Positions 49,102-57,879 of a stretch of DNA of 64,000 nt are shown here, piece after piece (position 1 is the stretch's first letter; each line of letters starts with the position of its first letter). Made by a program: the position numbers and the translations under genes. This DNA is from Salinadaptatus halalkaliphilus. GTDB taxonomy: Archaea; Halobacteriota; Halobacteria; Halobacteriales; Natrialbaceae. The notes below the pieces were generated by a model, which ran no database searches, was not told the DNA's origin, and was given only the letters and a program-made list of their open reading frames with translations. The stretch lies in contig NZ_RBZW01000021.1 in assembly GCF_006543045.1 (NCBI RefSeq), positions 186,001 to 250,000 of the forward strand, given 5' to 3'.

Positions 49102-50331
49102 ATGGTAGATAAACAACAACCGGAGGTGAACATCGGGCTCGTCGGTCACGTCGACCACGGCAAGACGACGCTGGTGCAAGCGTTGAGCGGATCGTGGACG
49201 GACCAGCACTCAGAGGAGATGAAACGCGGTATCTCCATTCGGCTGGGCTATGCCGACGCGACGTTCCGTCACTGTCCCGACGTGGACGAACCCGAGTGTT
49301 ATACGGTCGAGGAGGAGTGTCCGGACGGCTCGCGCAGTGAGCCGTTACGGACCGTCTCGTTCGTCGACGCGCCGGGTCACGAGACCCTGATGGCGACGAT
49401 GCTGTCTGGTGCATCGCTGATGGACGGCGCTGTGTTGGTGATTAGCGCCAACGAGCCCGTCCCGCAGCCCCAGACCGAAGAGCACCTGATGGCACTCGAT
49501 ATCATCGGTATCGACAACATCGTCATCGCTCAGAACAAGGTCGACCTGGTCGATTCCGAACAGGCTCGAGAGAACTACGACGAGATCCAGGCGTTCGTCG
49601 AGGGGACCGTCGCCGAAGGCGCGCCCGTCGTCCCGATCTCGGCCGGTCAGGAGGTCAACATCGACCTGCTGATGAACGCGATCGAAGACGAGATCCCCAC
49701 GCCGGATCGGGATCCCGACGCCGACGCCAGACTCCACGTCGCCCGCAGTTTCGACATCAACAAACCCGGAACGACCGCTGCGAACCTGACCGGCGGCGTC
49801 CTCGGTGGCAGTCTGATCCAGGGCGAACTCGCGGTCGACGATGATATCGAGATCCGGCCCGGGCGGGAGGTCGAGAAAGGCGGTCAGACGGAGTACGTCC
49901 CGATCCAGACGACCATTCGATCGCTGCAAGCCGGCGGTCAGGACGCCGACACGGTCACGCCGGGTGGACTGCTCGGCGTCGGGACCGGTCTCGATCCATC
50001 GTTGACGAAAGGCGACGCGCTGGCTGGCCGTATCGCCGGTCCGCCAGGCTCGCTGCCACCGACCTGGGAAGCGTTTACGATGGATGTCGATCTCTTAGAG
50101 CGCGTCGTCGGCACCGACGCCGGCGAAGTCGAGGAGATCAGTACGGGCGAGCCGCTGATGATGACCGTCGGCACGGCCACGACCGTCGGCGCGGTGACCA
50201 GCGCGCGAGAAGGCGAGTGCGAAGTCAACCTCAAGCGCCCGGTCGCAGCCGAACCCGGGGCGACGATCGCCATCAACCGCCGTATCGGCGCTCGCTGGCG
50301 ACTGATCGGTCTCGGCACGCTCCAGGGATAG
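49102..50331 (+). CDS. eif2g: Translation initiation factor 2, subunit gamma
   Basis: A 409-residue GTPase that carries initiator Met-tRNA to the small ribosomal subunit as part of heterotrimeric aIF2. The G1 loop [10 protein letters not shown] lies at residues 15-24. G2 is in the [11 protein letters not shown] switch, G3 is DAPGHETLM, and G4 is NKVD. A small zinc-knuckle region, [20 protein letters not shown], lies between. Domains II and III follow ([31 protein letters not shown]). Length and order match archaeal aIF2 gamma. It heads a conserved operon with a PIN protein, Rpo7, Spt4 and GTP-dependent dephospho-CoA kinase. Confidence 0.96.
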   Translation: MVDKQQPEVNIGLVGHVDHGKTTLVQALSGSWTDQHSEEMKRGISIRLGYADATFRHCPDVDEPECYTVEEECPDGSRSEPLRTVSFVDAPGHETLMATMLSGASLMDGAVLVISANEPVPQPQTEEHLMALDIIGIDNIVIAQNKVDLVDSEQARENYDEIQAFVEGTVAEGAPVVPISAGQEVNIDLLMNAIEDEIPTPDRDPDADARLHVARSFDINKPGTTAANLTGGVLGGSLIQGELAVDDDIEIRPGREVEKGGQTEYVPIQTTIRSLQAGGQDADTVTPGGLLGVGTGLDPSLTKGDALAGRIAGPPGSLPPTWEAFTMDVDLLERVVGTDAGEVEEISTGEPLMMTVGTATTVGAVTSAREGECEVNLKRPVAAEPGATIAINRRIGARWRLIGLGTLQG

Positions 50332-50343
50332 TTCGCGACGACA

Positions 50344-50730
50344 ATGGCTACGCGAGTCGCCCTCGATACGAGTGCGTTGATGATGCCCGTCGAACTCGAC
50401 GTGCGGCTGTTCGACGAACTCGAGCGGCTACTGGACGCGTTCAAGCCGATCACACCACAGTCGGTCCTCGAAGAGCTCAGACGGCTCGCGGAGAAAGGTG
50501 GCACGGAAGGAACGGCCGCGAACGTCGGCCACGATCTGGCAACCGAGCGGTGTCTCGTCGTCGATACCGAGGCATCCTACGCCGACGACGCGCTGGTCGA
50601 ACTCGCTCGCGAAGGAACGGTCGAGTACGTCGTCACCAACGATCGACCGCTCGGCGAGCGGGTGCGCGAGGCGAACAGACCGGTAATTGCATTACGCGGG
50701 AGAAACAAGTTAGCGATCACTCAACCATAG
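50344..50730 (+). CDS. PIN-domain protein (Fcf1/Utp24-like)
   Basis: A 128-residue protein: VALDTSALMMPVELDVRLFDEL with the first PIN Asp, ITPQSVLEELRRLAEKGG with a conserved Glu, VVDTEASYADDALVELA with Asp residues, and YVVTNDRPLGERVREA with the last Asp. All four PIN acidic positions are present. The place directly after aIF2 gamma and before Rpo7 is a conserved archaeal arrangement, and such PIN proteins resemble the eukaryotic rRNA-processing nuclease Utp24 or Fcf1 (established for the family, inferred here). It is translated 12 bases after aIF2 gamma and abuts the Rpo7 ATG. Confidence 0.85.
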   Translation: MATRVALDTSALMMPVELDVRLFDELERLLDAFKPITPQSVLEELRRLAEKGGTEGTAANVGHDLATERCLVVDTEASYADDALVELAREGTVEYVVTNDRPLGERVREANRPVIALRGRNKLAITQP

Positions 50731-51300
50731 ATGTACAAACGGGTTAGATTGAAAGATACAGTGGAGGTACCGCCGGAGGAACTCGGCGACGTCTCGCCGA
50801 CGCTCGTCAAGCGACTGCTTCAGGACAAACTCGAGGGGCGCATGGACGAGGAGGTCGGGAGCGTCGTCTCGGTCACCAACGTACGGGATATTGGCGAGGG
50901 GACGGTGTTGCCGAACCGGCCCGGCGTCTACTACGAAGCCGATTTCGACGCCGTCACGTTCGACCCACAGATGCAGGAGGTCGTCGACGGCACCGTCGTC
51001 GAGGTCGTCGAGTTCGGTGCGTTCGTCGGCATCGGTCCCGTCGACGGCTTGCTACACGTCTCCCAGATCTCCGACGAGTATCTGGCCTTCGACGCCGAGA
51101 ACCAGCAACTCGCCTCGAACGAGTCCGATCGAACGCTCGGCGTCGACGATGCCGTCCGCGCACGAATCGTCACCAAGAGCATCGACGAGCGCAACCCCCG
51201 CGACTCGAAGATCGGGCTCACGGCCAAACAGCCGGGACTTGGCAAACACGGCTGGCTCACGGAAGAACACGAAAAACGCGAAGCCACGACAGGTGAATAA
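50731..51300 (+). CDS. rpoE1: DNA-directed RNA polymerase subunit E' (Rpo7)
   Basis: A 189-residue protein forming the stalk of archaeal RNA polymerase with Rpo4. The N-terminal tip domain begins MYKRVRLKDTVEVPPEELG. The C-terminal S1 RNA-binding domain runs from about residue 78: VVDGTVVEVVEFGAFVGIGP, DGLLHVSQISDEYL, RARIVTKSID. Rpo7 aids promoter opening and RNA contact. It starts directly after the PIN gene's stop and is followed by spt4 with a 2-base gap, so it is translated from the same message. Length is normal. Confidence 0.96.
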   Translation: MYKRVRLKDTVEVPPEELGDVSPTLVKRLLQDKLEGRMDEEVGSVVSVTNVRDIGEGTVLPNRPGVYYEADFDAVTFDPQMQEVVDGTVVEVVEFGAFVGIGPVDGLLHVSQISDEYLAFDAENQQLASNESDRTLGVDDAVRARIVTKSIDERNPRDSKIGLTAKQPGLGKHGWLTEEHEKREATTGE

Positions 51301-51302
51301 CA

Positions 51303-51500
51303 ATGGCATCCGACCGTCTCGTCTGCCGGGAGTGTCACCGCGTCAACGATCCGGACAACGAAACCTGCGACGCCTGTAATTCCTCGTCGCTGACCGAAGA
51401 CTGGGCGGGATACGTCGTCATCGCCCACCCCGAGGATAGCCAGATCGCAACCGAGATGCAGGTCACCGAGCCCGGCGCGTACGCGCTGAAAGTCCGGTAA
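51303..51500 (+). CDS. spt4: Transcription elongation factor Spt4 (formerly RpoE'')
   Basis: A 65-residue zinc protein. Two Cys pairs bind one zinc: CRECHRVNDPDNETCDAC. TEDWAGYVVIAHPEDSQIA and PGAYALKVR form the beta sheet that pairs with the NGN domain of Spt5. The Spt4-Spt5 complex closes over the RNA polymerase cleft to make elongation processive. It follows rpoE1 by 2 bases. No spt5 gene is in the window. Confidence 0.95.
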   Translation: MASDRLVCRECHRVNDPDNETCDACNSSSLTEDWAGYVVIAHPEDSQIATEMQVTEPGAYALKVR

Positions 51501-51502
51501 CC

Positions 51503-52135
51503 GTGACCCGCGATCGTCCCACGCTACGTCCAGATGGCGGACAGCCGCGGAACTCGGAATCGGACACGACGACCGACTCCGACGACGAATCGGCGGCTAC
51601 CGATCAGTTGCTCGTTTTACCGAAATCCCTCCGGAGCGAACTCAAAGAGCCGATGGGACCGATCGAAACCGACGCCGATCGGCTGCTCGAGACCGTCGAC
51701 GGCTCGCTGATCGCCGTCGGCGATGTCGTCACCTACCACATTCTCGAGGCGGGCCGCGCGCCCGACGTTGCACTCGTCGACGAACGGACGAAACGGTCGG
51801 CCATCGAGGACGAGATTCGCGAAACCGTCGCCGCCGAGACCCATCTCGAGGCCGTCAACCCGCCCGCGGAGATCTCTGCAGACGTTATCAGGGCGCTGGT
51901 CGAAGCCATAGCGCGCGACGAGCCGACGACGATTCTCGTCGAGGGCGAGGAGGACCTCGTCGCCTTGCCGGCGATCGTCGCCGCACCCGAGGGTGCAAGC
52001 GTCGTCTACGGCCAGCCCGACGAGGGGATGGTCCACGTCCAGGTGACCGACGACCACCGCACCGAGATGCGTGCCCTCCTCGAGCGCTTCGAGGGCGACA
52101 CCGAGCGCTTCTGGTCGCTGCTCGAGGGCGAGTAA
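51503..52135 (+). CDS. GTP-dependent dephospho-CoA kinase (DUF359 family)
   Basis: A 210-residue enzyme for the last step of archaeal coenzyme A synthesis, using GTP to phosphorylate dephospho-CoA. The family core is LIAVGDVVTYHILEAGRAPDVALVDERTKR (split here by position about residues 70-100), then NPPAEISADVIRALVEAI and ILVEGEEDLVALPAIVAAPEG, and GQPDEGMVHVQV. The first about 35 residues are an acidic haloarchaeal extension. The start is a GTG at 51503, 2 bases after spt4. The aIF2-Rpo7-Spt4-DPCK linkage is conserved in archaea. Confidence 0.88.
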   Translation: MTRDRPTLRPDGGQPRNSESDTTTDSDDESAATDQLLVLPKSLRSELKEPMGPIETDADRLLETVDGSLIAVGDVVTYHILEAGRAPDVALVDERTKRSAIEDEIRETVAAETHLEAVNPPAEISADVIRALVEAIARDEPTTILVEGEEDLVALPAIVAAPEGASVVYGQPDEGMVHVQVTDDHRTEMRALLERFEGDTERFWSLLEGE

Positions 52136-52158
52136 CGCTCGTTTCGGTACGCCGATTG

Positions 52159-53007
52159 ATGGACGCTATTCCGGTCGAGACGGTCGTCGACGTCACGACG
52201 ACGATTTTCGTCCTCTCGACGATGCTGGCGATGGGGCTCGAACTCTCCCTCGAGCAGCTGCTGGCGCCACTGAAGAGGCGACGGTTGCTGGCGAAATCGT
52301 TGCTGGTGAATCTGTTGGTCGTCCCGATGGTCGCGTACCTACTCGTCCGCGCCGTGACCGTCGAACCGGGGTACGCGGTCGGCATCCTCTTGCTCGCCGT
52401 CGCGCCTGGCGCCCCGTTCGGTCCGAAACTCGCCGAAATTTCCGACAGCGACATCGCCTTCGCGAGCGGGCTGATGGCCATCCTCGGTATCGTCTCCGTC
52501 GCGACGATACCACTTTCTCTCGCCGTGTTCCTGCCCGGCGAGGTCGCCGTCGATCCGGTCGCGATCGGACAGCTGGTCTTCGTGATTCAGCTCGTTCCGC
52601 TGGTCGCCGGTCTTGCGCTCGTTTCCCGGCTGCCGGGCGTCGCGGACCGACTGTTTCCGCCGGCCCAGCGACTCTCCGACGCCACGTTCGTCTTCCTGCT
52701 CGCGCTCCTGTCGATCGTCTATCTCGAGGACATGATCGCGCTCGTCGGCACGGGGACGCTGTTCGTCGCCAGCGTCGTCGTCGCCGTCTCGCTGCTCTGT
52801 GGGTACGTTCTGGGCGGACCGACTCGAACCACCAGGGAAGTGCTCGCGACGACGACTGCCGCTCGAAACGCCGCGATCGCACTGTTCATCGCGACGACGA
52901 GTTTTACTGACCCGAACGTGCTCACGGTGGTCCTCGCGTTTTCGTTCATCGGCGTGGTCGCGTCGGTCCTCCTCGCTGCAGTGTGGCGCCGACGTACTCT
53001 CTGCTGA
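52159..53007 (+). CDS. BASS/bile acid:sodium symporter-like transporter
   Basis: A 282-residue membrane protein with about nine hydrophobic segments. FVLSTMLAMGLELSLEQLLAPL matches the start of SBF/BASS proteins, AVAPGAPFGPKLAEISDSD corresponds to a ligand- or sodium-binding crossover, and TTTAARNAAIALFIATTSFT is the second crossover. Family members move organic anions or export compounds with sodium; the substrate is unknown. The ATG at 52159 is preferred to the TTG just before it. It is convergent with the lipid-enzyme gene. Confidence 0.8.
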   Translation: MDAIPVETVVDVTTTIFVLSTMLAMGLELSLEQLLAPLKRRRLLAKSLLVNLLVVPMVAYLLVRAVTVEPGYAVGILLLAVAPGAPFGPKLAEISDSDIAFASGLMAILGIVSVATIPLSLAVFLPGEVAVDPVAIGQLVFVIQLVPLVAGLALVSRLPGVADRLFPPAQRLSDATFVFLLALLSIVYLEDMIALVGTGTLFVASVVVAVSLLCGYVLGGPTRTTREVLATTTAARNAAIALFIATTSFTDPNVLTVVLAFSFIGVVASVLLAAVWRRRTLC

Positions 53008-53085
53008 ACGAGGTCCTCGTAGCCACTGGGCGAACCGACGCGATTCGACGAAAACGGCTGCACGTCGCCGCCCCGCCCTGGTAGT

Positions 53086-53868
53086 TCACTGCGGGTGGTA
53101 CCGCCCTGTGACGACGAGCCAGTCCCGCAGGAAATTTGCCAGGAACGGCAGGAGGACGATCGTCGCGAGCAGTCGGGTGGTGGACGGCCCAGCAACGGGA
53201 AGCAGTGCGATCCAGACAACACACAACACGAGCGCACCGAGCACACCGCGAACCCGATTCTCGTCGAGTTCGAGGACGGTGCGACCCCGAGCGTGCCACA
53301 CGGCGACGGCGGCGACGAACGCGTACCGCGCCAGTCCGGCGACGAGAAAGAAACGCGGCGCAAGTCCGTTCGCGACGACGAGGACGGTCCCAACGAGGAC
53401 AGTCAGCCCGTCGATTTCCGTGTCGAGTCGGCCGCCGAGTCGCGTCACCGAGTCGGTCCCTCGCGCAACCGGGCCGTCGACGGCGTCGAGAACGGCCACG
53501 AGCGCGAACAGTATTCCCGGTAGCCAGCCATCCAGCTGCCGGACGGAGCCAGCCGTTGGAACGCCACCGACGAGAAAGCCCCCCAGTATCGCCACTCCGC
53601 TCGCTCGAGCGATCGTGATCCAGGTGGCGCCGGATACCGACCGCTTGAGCGCCCCGGCTGGCGACTGGCTGCACACCCAGACGACGACCAGTAACGTGAG
53701 TGCGAACGTGATCGCCACCCCGACGAGAAACGCCGTTGACGGACCGCCGCTCCAGACGACCGCGAGCGCGACGACTCCGACCCCGACGAGGAGCGTGCTG
53801 CCGACGGCGAGGTGGGACAGGTACCGCCAGCGCGGCCGATTCTCGAAACCGGTGGTGTCGTCGGTCAC
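53086..53868 (-). CDS. CDP-alcohol phosphatidyltransferase family protein
   Basis: A 260-residue membrane enzyme with about seven to eight hydrophobic segments. The signature Asp-x2-Asp-Gly-x2-Ala-Arg-x8-Gly-x3-Asp-x3-Asp is complete: DAVDGPVARGTDS followed by VTRLGGRLDTEID near residues 130-155. Such enzymes join a CDP-lipid (archaetidyl) to an alcohol head group or similar. The acceptor is unknown. It lies in the same direction as the dehydrogenase upstream, 28 bases apart, so the two may be co-transcribed and work on the same head-group pathway (inference). Confidence 0.85.
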   Translation of the reverse strand: MTDDTTGFENRPRWRYLSHLAVGSTLLVGVGVVALAVVWSGGPSTAFLVGVAITFALTLLVVVWVCSQSPAGALKRSVSGATWITIARASGVAILGGFLVGGVPTAGSVRQLDGWLPGILFALVAVLDAVDGPVARGTDSVTRLGGRLDTEIDGLTVLVGTVLVVANGLAPRFFLVAGLARYAFVAAVAVWHARGRTVLELDENRVRGVLGALVLCVVWIALLPVAGPSTTRLLATIVLLPFLANFLRDWLVVTGRYHPQ

Positions 53869-53896
53869 TGGTGATCTGTGTCCGGTGCTCGGCGGC

Positions 53897-54928
53897 TCAC
53901 TCGTCGTAGGTCAACAATACCTGCAGGGCCGACTCCGGCCCCGAATCGAGCAGTTCGTAGGCGTCTTCAGCATCTCGAAACGGGATGCGATGTGTAACGA
54001 GCGCCGCCGTCTCGAGGCGAGCGACCCACTCGAGTGCCGTCTCGAGTCGGCGATCGGTATCCCAGCGGCCACGCAGCGACGGATCGACGGTGCTGACCTG
54101 GCTGGAGACGAGTTCGATGCGGTCCCGGTGGAAGCGGCCGCCGAAATCGATCGGGGCTCGCTTGGTGCCGTACCAGGAGCCGACGACGATGCGGGCGTCG
54201 TAGCCAACGGCACCGATCGCGTCGTCGAGCGCCGATGGGTCGCCGGCGAGTTCGATCGCGAGGTCGGCGTCGCCGATGGCGTCGTCGGTCACGTCCGCAT
54301 GCCCGTCGTTGGTTTCGGCGGCGAGTGCCGCTGGCGAGACAGCTCGATCCGCTCCGAATTCGCGAGCGATCTCCCGGCGGTGCTCGAGCGGTTCCACGAC
54401 GACGAGCGACTCGAGCGGAAACGAGGCGAGCAATCGAAGCGTACAGAGACCAACGACGCCGGCGCCGAAGACGACGACGCGTTCACCGAGTCGCGGTTGG
54501 GCGTCGAGGACGAGATTCGTCGCGGTCTCGAGCGTCGGGAGCAACGCGGCATCGACGTCGGTGAGTGCCGGGGGCACTCGGACCAGCGACTCCGGTCGGG
54601 CACAGAATCGCGTTCGATGTGGGACGAACCCGAAGACGGTCTCGCCCCACCAGTGCTCGTCGACGTCGCTGCCGACCGCGCGGATCTCGCCGACAGCCGC
54701 ATATCCGTACTCGACCGGAAACGAGAAGTCGCCCTCGATCGCCTCGAGCGTTTCGTCGGCCGCGAGATCCGACGGCAGCTGGTCGCGGTAGACGAGCAGT
54801 TCGGTACCGGCGCTGATCGCCGAGACGCGCGTCTCGACGAGCACCTCGTCGGCTGCAGGTTCCGACACGGTGATCGGCCGTCGCTCGACCGTCCGTGGCG
54901 CCGTAAACGCGAGGGCGGCGTCGTTCAT
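53897..54928 (-). CDS. MDR-family (zinc-type) alcohol dehydrogenase-like protein
   Basis: A 343-residue oxidoreductase. The N-terminal GroES-like domain has VSAISAGTELLVYRDQ, FSFPVEYGYAAVGEI and WWGETVFGFVPHRTRF. The NAD(P)-binding Rossmann domain begins VVVFGAGVVGLCTLRLLA at about residue 150. The first catalytic zinc ligand, normally Cys in this loop, is replaced (SAISAGTE), as in BchC-like and some other MDR enzymes, so metal use is doubtful. The substrate is unknown. It is paired with the CDP-alcohol phosphatidyltransferase. Confidence 0.82.
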   Translation of the reverse strand: MNDAALAFTAPRTVERRPITVSEPAADEVLVETRVSAISAGTELLVYRDQLPSDLAADETLEAIEGDFSFPVEYGYAAVGEIRAVGSDVDEHWWGETVFGFVPHRTRFCARPESLVRVPPALTDVDAALLPTLETATNLVLDAQPRLGERVVVFGAGVVGLCTLRLLASFPLESLVVVEPLEHRREIAREFGADRAVSPAALAAETNDGHADVTDDAIGDADLAIELAGDPSALDDAIGAVGYDARIVVGSWYGTKRAPIDFGGRFHRDRIELVSSQVSTVDPSLRGRWDTDRRLETALEWVARLETAALVTHRIPFRDAEDAYELLDSGPESALQVLLTYDE

Positions 54929-55048
54929 ACTCGCGGCTCGAGTCGCTGTACGACCGGCGCCATTACTAATTCGACGGCGATTCTCGCACGCAGAAACAGA
55001 CGAGTCAAGAACGACGCGCGCTCTACCGCCGAGGCGCGTGGAACGGTA

Positions 55049-56317
55049 CTAGTCGATCTCGGTCGGATCGACTTCCGGAAGCGTAATGAGGTTTTCGCGA
55101 CCGATCCGCAACTTTTCGATCTCGTCGTCGTCGTCCATCTGAGAGAGCAGTTGCGAGACTTTAGCGTTCGACCAGCCGGTTTCGGTGACGATGTTGGCCT
55201 GTTTCATTCGGCCGCCGTTTTGTTTGAGCAGGCGGTGGACTCGTTCTTCGTCGCTTAGCAGTTCGGGATCGATATCGTCGTCGATCTCTTCGTCGAATTC
55301 GATTCGGGTTCCCGTCTGATCGGTCGCGCTGTCGTCGGGAGCTGGGTCGGCGCGTGACCCGCTCGCGTCGGTGGCCGCCTCGGGATCGGTTTCGGTGTTG
55401 GGTTGACTGTCGGTCGGACCGACCGCTTCCGGCAGCCGCGCTGTGAGTTGCTCGAAGTCGGACGTTCCCTGTAGGATTCGGTACCCAGCGTAGGCACCGA
55501 CGGCGATCAAGAGCCCGAGGAAACCGGCGATCGGCCACCACGATGCAAACGTCGGCGTCGACGAGCCGGCGTCGACGAAGACGATCTCGAGGTCACCGGA
55601 CTCGAACTGGTGGGGACCGTCCCAGCTGAGCTGTGTCGCGGTCTCGAGGGCGTAGTTCGGCGGCGATTCGATGACGAGGCGCTGATCGTCGTACAGCGTG
55701 GGCAGCCACATCTCCCCGGTATCGGGGTGTTCGAACGCATCACCCACGTGGATTCGCTGGTCGTCGACGGTCGCGAAGTTCGTCCAGGTAAACGAGTAGG
55801 AGATGACGCCGATCCGGACATCGTCTTCGTACTCGACGTCCTCGGCTGGCTCGACGATTTCGGGATCGTCCCAGCCGGCATTTTCGACTGCCATCTCTCG
55901 GTCGGTCGATTGGGACGCGAGGTCGACTATCGCCTCGAACGTCGCTCGATCGTACTCGACGTCGCGGTCGCCGGTGACGACATCGGTCGCGTACTCGTCA
56001 AACAGTGCTTCGTCCTCGTCGTCCGTGATGCGAAACCGTGTCTCGACGGACCAGTGTGCATCGCCAGTTTCGCTTACGTTGATCCGGATGATCTGCCCGG
56101 GGTCGGCGGGCTCGAGGGGCGAACCCGTCGCGGTGTCCGACGACTGGGTGGCGTGTGCGTCGACCGTGGAGGCGGACGCAGTCGACGTCGGCTGGTCGCT
56201 GATCTGTGGCTCCGGACCGGCGTCGGGCGGCGTCGCAGACACCATCCCAGCCACACCCAGCAGCGACGCCACGAGGAGGATTGTCAGGGCGAGCGTCACA
56301 GCGGTGGATACCCGCAT
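55049..56317 (-). CDS. Secreted-sensor membrane protein with cytoplasmic winged helix
   Basis: A 422-residue protein. A signal peptide lies at about residues 1-28 (TLALTILLVASLLGVAGMVSA), followed by an extracellular beta domain (about 75-265; ISYSFTWTNFATVDDQRIHVG), one membrane segment (about 274-296), a disordered acidic linker, and a C-terminal winged helix: LLKQNGGRMKQANIVTETG and SNAKVSQLLSQMDDDDEIEKL. This layout is found in haloarchaeal membrane-bound regulators (DUF7345/DUF7343-like). It should sense something outside and act on DNA inside. The ATG at 56317 starts the signal peptide. It is divergent from the secreted-protein gene at 56472. Confidence 0.78.
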   Translation of the reverse strand: MRVSTAVTLALTILLVASLLGVAGMVSATPPDAGPEPQISDQPTSTASASTVDAHATQSSDTATGSPLEPADPGQIIRINVSETGDAHWSVETRFRITDDEDEALFDEYATDVVTGDRDVEYDRATFEAIVDLASQSTDREMAVENAGWDDPEIVEPAEDVEYEDDVRIGVISYSFTWTNFATVDDQRIHVGDAFEHPDTGEMWLPTLYDDQRLVIESPPNYALETATQLSWDGPHQFESGDLEIVFVDAGSSTPTFASWWPIAGFLGLLIAVGAYAGYRILQGTSDFEQLTARLPEAVGPTDSQPNTETDPEAATDASGSRADPAPDDSATDQTGTRIEFDEEIDDDIDPELLSDEERVHRLLKQNGGRMKQANIVTETGWSNAKVSQLLSQMDDDDEIEKLRIGRENLITLPEVDPTEID

Positions 56318-56440
56318 ACGTACCAACCGGTGGTTTCCCGGGGGAAAAAACACTTTCCATCCGAAAATAAAACGTTACCGACGGTGATGAAGCGTCTGCA
56401 GCGTCCTGATTCGCTCCTGCCATCGGATAGGTGCGACCAT

Positions 56441-56450
56441 CTTTTATATC
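56441..56450 (+). promoter_or_regulatory. TATA box for the secreted protein gene at 56472
   Basis: CTTTTATATC lies 22-31 bases before the ATG at 56472, which fits a leaderless transcript. Confidence 0.7.
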
Positions 56451-56471
56451 AGGACACTCTACTGAAGGGCG

Positions 56472-57692
56472 ATGACCAACGCGACGCCTGCCCTCCTCGC
56501 GTTGCTGCTCGTCCTCTCGTTGCCCGCAACGACGCTGGTTGCGGCGGATGTTGGGGACGGGATGCATAGCGAGCCCGCCACCTCTCTGCAAGAGACGGAT
56601 CACGCGACGCCGACCGACATCGAGAACACGACGAACCGTCTCGAGTTGCTTGATCCAGTCCAGAACGAGTACACCGAATCCAGTGTCGATTTCGGTGCGA
56701 CGCTTGCGGGCGGCGACGACGAGCTTCGAATCGACCACGAACGGTACGTCGGAATTGATCGCGACTTTGCCGAGGCGGACGACGAGGAGCGAGCCGAGAT
56801 ACTCGATGAGGCCCACGCGGCACTCGGCGAACGGATCGAAACCCTCTACGAACGCGAGCAAACCGCCGTTCGCGAACACGCAAACGGCGAACGGACGGGC
56901 GACGAACTCCGTCGGACCCTGCTACGGAATTATCACGAGGCGACGGCCCTCCTGTCGGTGCTCGATTACCTCGAACTGAGAGCGAACGAAGTGCCTAACT
57001 ACTCGCTATCCTCCGCGCAGGTGCGAGAAGACACGCGCTCGCTCGAGATTCATCGCTCTCCGATCCAATCACAGCTTGCAGGAACCAGTCAGAATATCGG
57101 CACCACCGACCGTTTCCAGTTTTTGATTCAGACGTCAGCGGACGGCTATCGCCTCTCGACGATCGATGGATCGAACTACGTCTCCGAAACGACTCGATTC
57201 GACAACTACGACCCCACCGCACCTGATCAGTTCAGTGAGCGATCGGCGCCCGAGTACGCAGGATCGTTGTACCCCTGGGCAGAGAGTGAAGGCTCGCTCG
57301 CCTATACGGAAGCCGGGCGGATCCACGACGTTGAATTCTCGGACAACCACTTTTCGGTCCGTATGTTCATCGACGGTGGGTCGGGTGCTGTCCACCGAGA
57401 GATCCAAGAACTATCGACGACTTCGCTCCCGATCGTACACGAAGAGACACACGAGGTCGACGGTCTCGAGCTCGAACGTCGTGAAACGCCGGCTAACGGC
57501 CCGGTCGAACTGACCGTCACCGACGGCTCGAGTGCGGTCGAATCAGTGACGATCGAGATCGGCGAGCACGTCGTCGGCGAGACCGACGAAGACGGCAGGC
57601 TTTGGTACGTGCCGCCGGATAGCAGCTACGAGTTGACCGTCACGCCGGCCGGCGAGGACGAGGGCTCGACGGTCGACGTCTCGAATCTGTAG
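56472..57692 (+). CDS. Secreted haloarchaeal protein (DUF7096-like)
   Basis: A 406-residue exported protein. A signal peptide lies at about residues 1-25 (LLALLLVLSLPATTLVAA). The mature part starts with an acidic coiled region (DEERAEILDEAHAALGERIETLYEREQ), then HANGERTGDELRRTLLRNYHEATALLSVLDYL, a beta-rich middle and a C-terminal domain resembling a carboxypeptidase-regulatory-like beta sandwich (DGSSAVESVTIEIGEHVVGE). It may be surface-attached, although no anchor is visible. It is divergent from a sensor-regulator gene and may be its target (inference). Palindrome copy C begins 7 bases after the stop. Confidence 0.65.
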   Translation: MTNATPALLALLLVLSLPATTLVAADVGDGMHSEPATSLQETDHATPTDIENTTNRLELLDPVQNEYTESSVDFGATLAGGDDELRIDHERYVGIDRDFAEADDEERAEILDEAHAALGERIETLYEREQTAVREHANGERTGDELRRTLLRNYHEATALLSVLDYLELRANEVPNYSLSSAQVREDTRSLEIHRSPIQSQLAGTSQNIGTTDRFQFLIQTSADGYRLSTIDGSNYVSETTRFDNYDPTAPDQFSERSAPEYAGSLYPWAESEGSLAYTEAGRIHDVEFSDNHFSVRMFIDGGSGAVHREIQELSTTSLPIVHEETHEVDGLELERRETPANGPVELTVTDGSSAVESVTIEIGEHVVGETDEDGRLWYVPPDSSYELTVTPAGEDEGSTVDVSNL

Positions 57693-57698
57693 CGTCGA

Positions 57699-57785
57699 CT
57701 CATACGGTTTACTGTACGTCGTTTCCGGCGCACCCGCAGCCCGGGTTGCGGGTGCGCCGATAAATCGTTATAGTAATCCGTATCA
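57699..57785. repeat. 87-bp imperfect palindrome, copy C
   Basis: The ends are CTCATACGGTTTACTGTACG and TTATAGTAATCCGTATCA. The inner arms GGCGCACCCGCA and TGCGGGTGCGCC are perfectly complementary around a CCCGGG centre. Orientation is as in copy B. It begins 7 bases beyond the stop of the gene ending at 57692. Confidence 0.9.
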
Positions 57786-57848
57786 CGCCCGGTTCGAGGG
57801 CGGTTCCGTTCTCGTACCCGTCGTCGATCCGTTCCGGGTTGGCCGTGA

Positions 57849-57856
57849 TTTTATAT
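57849..57856 (+). promoter_or_regulatory. TATA box for the pilin gene
   Basis: TTTTATAT lies 24-31 bases before the GTG at 57880, a leaderless position, and supports that unusual start codon. Confidence 0.72.
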
Positions 57857-57879
57857 CCGAACCGGCGGCCAACCGTTCT

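Noticed and set aside
52799-55258. 819-codon open frame on the plus strand
   Set aside because: It lies antisense to the CDP-alcohol transferase and dehydrogenase genes, both of which have clear motifs; the frame itself has none.
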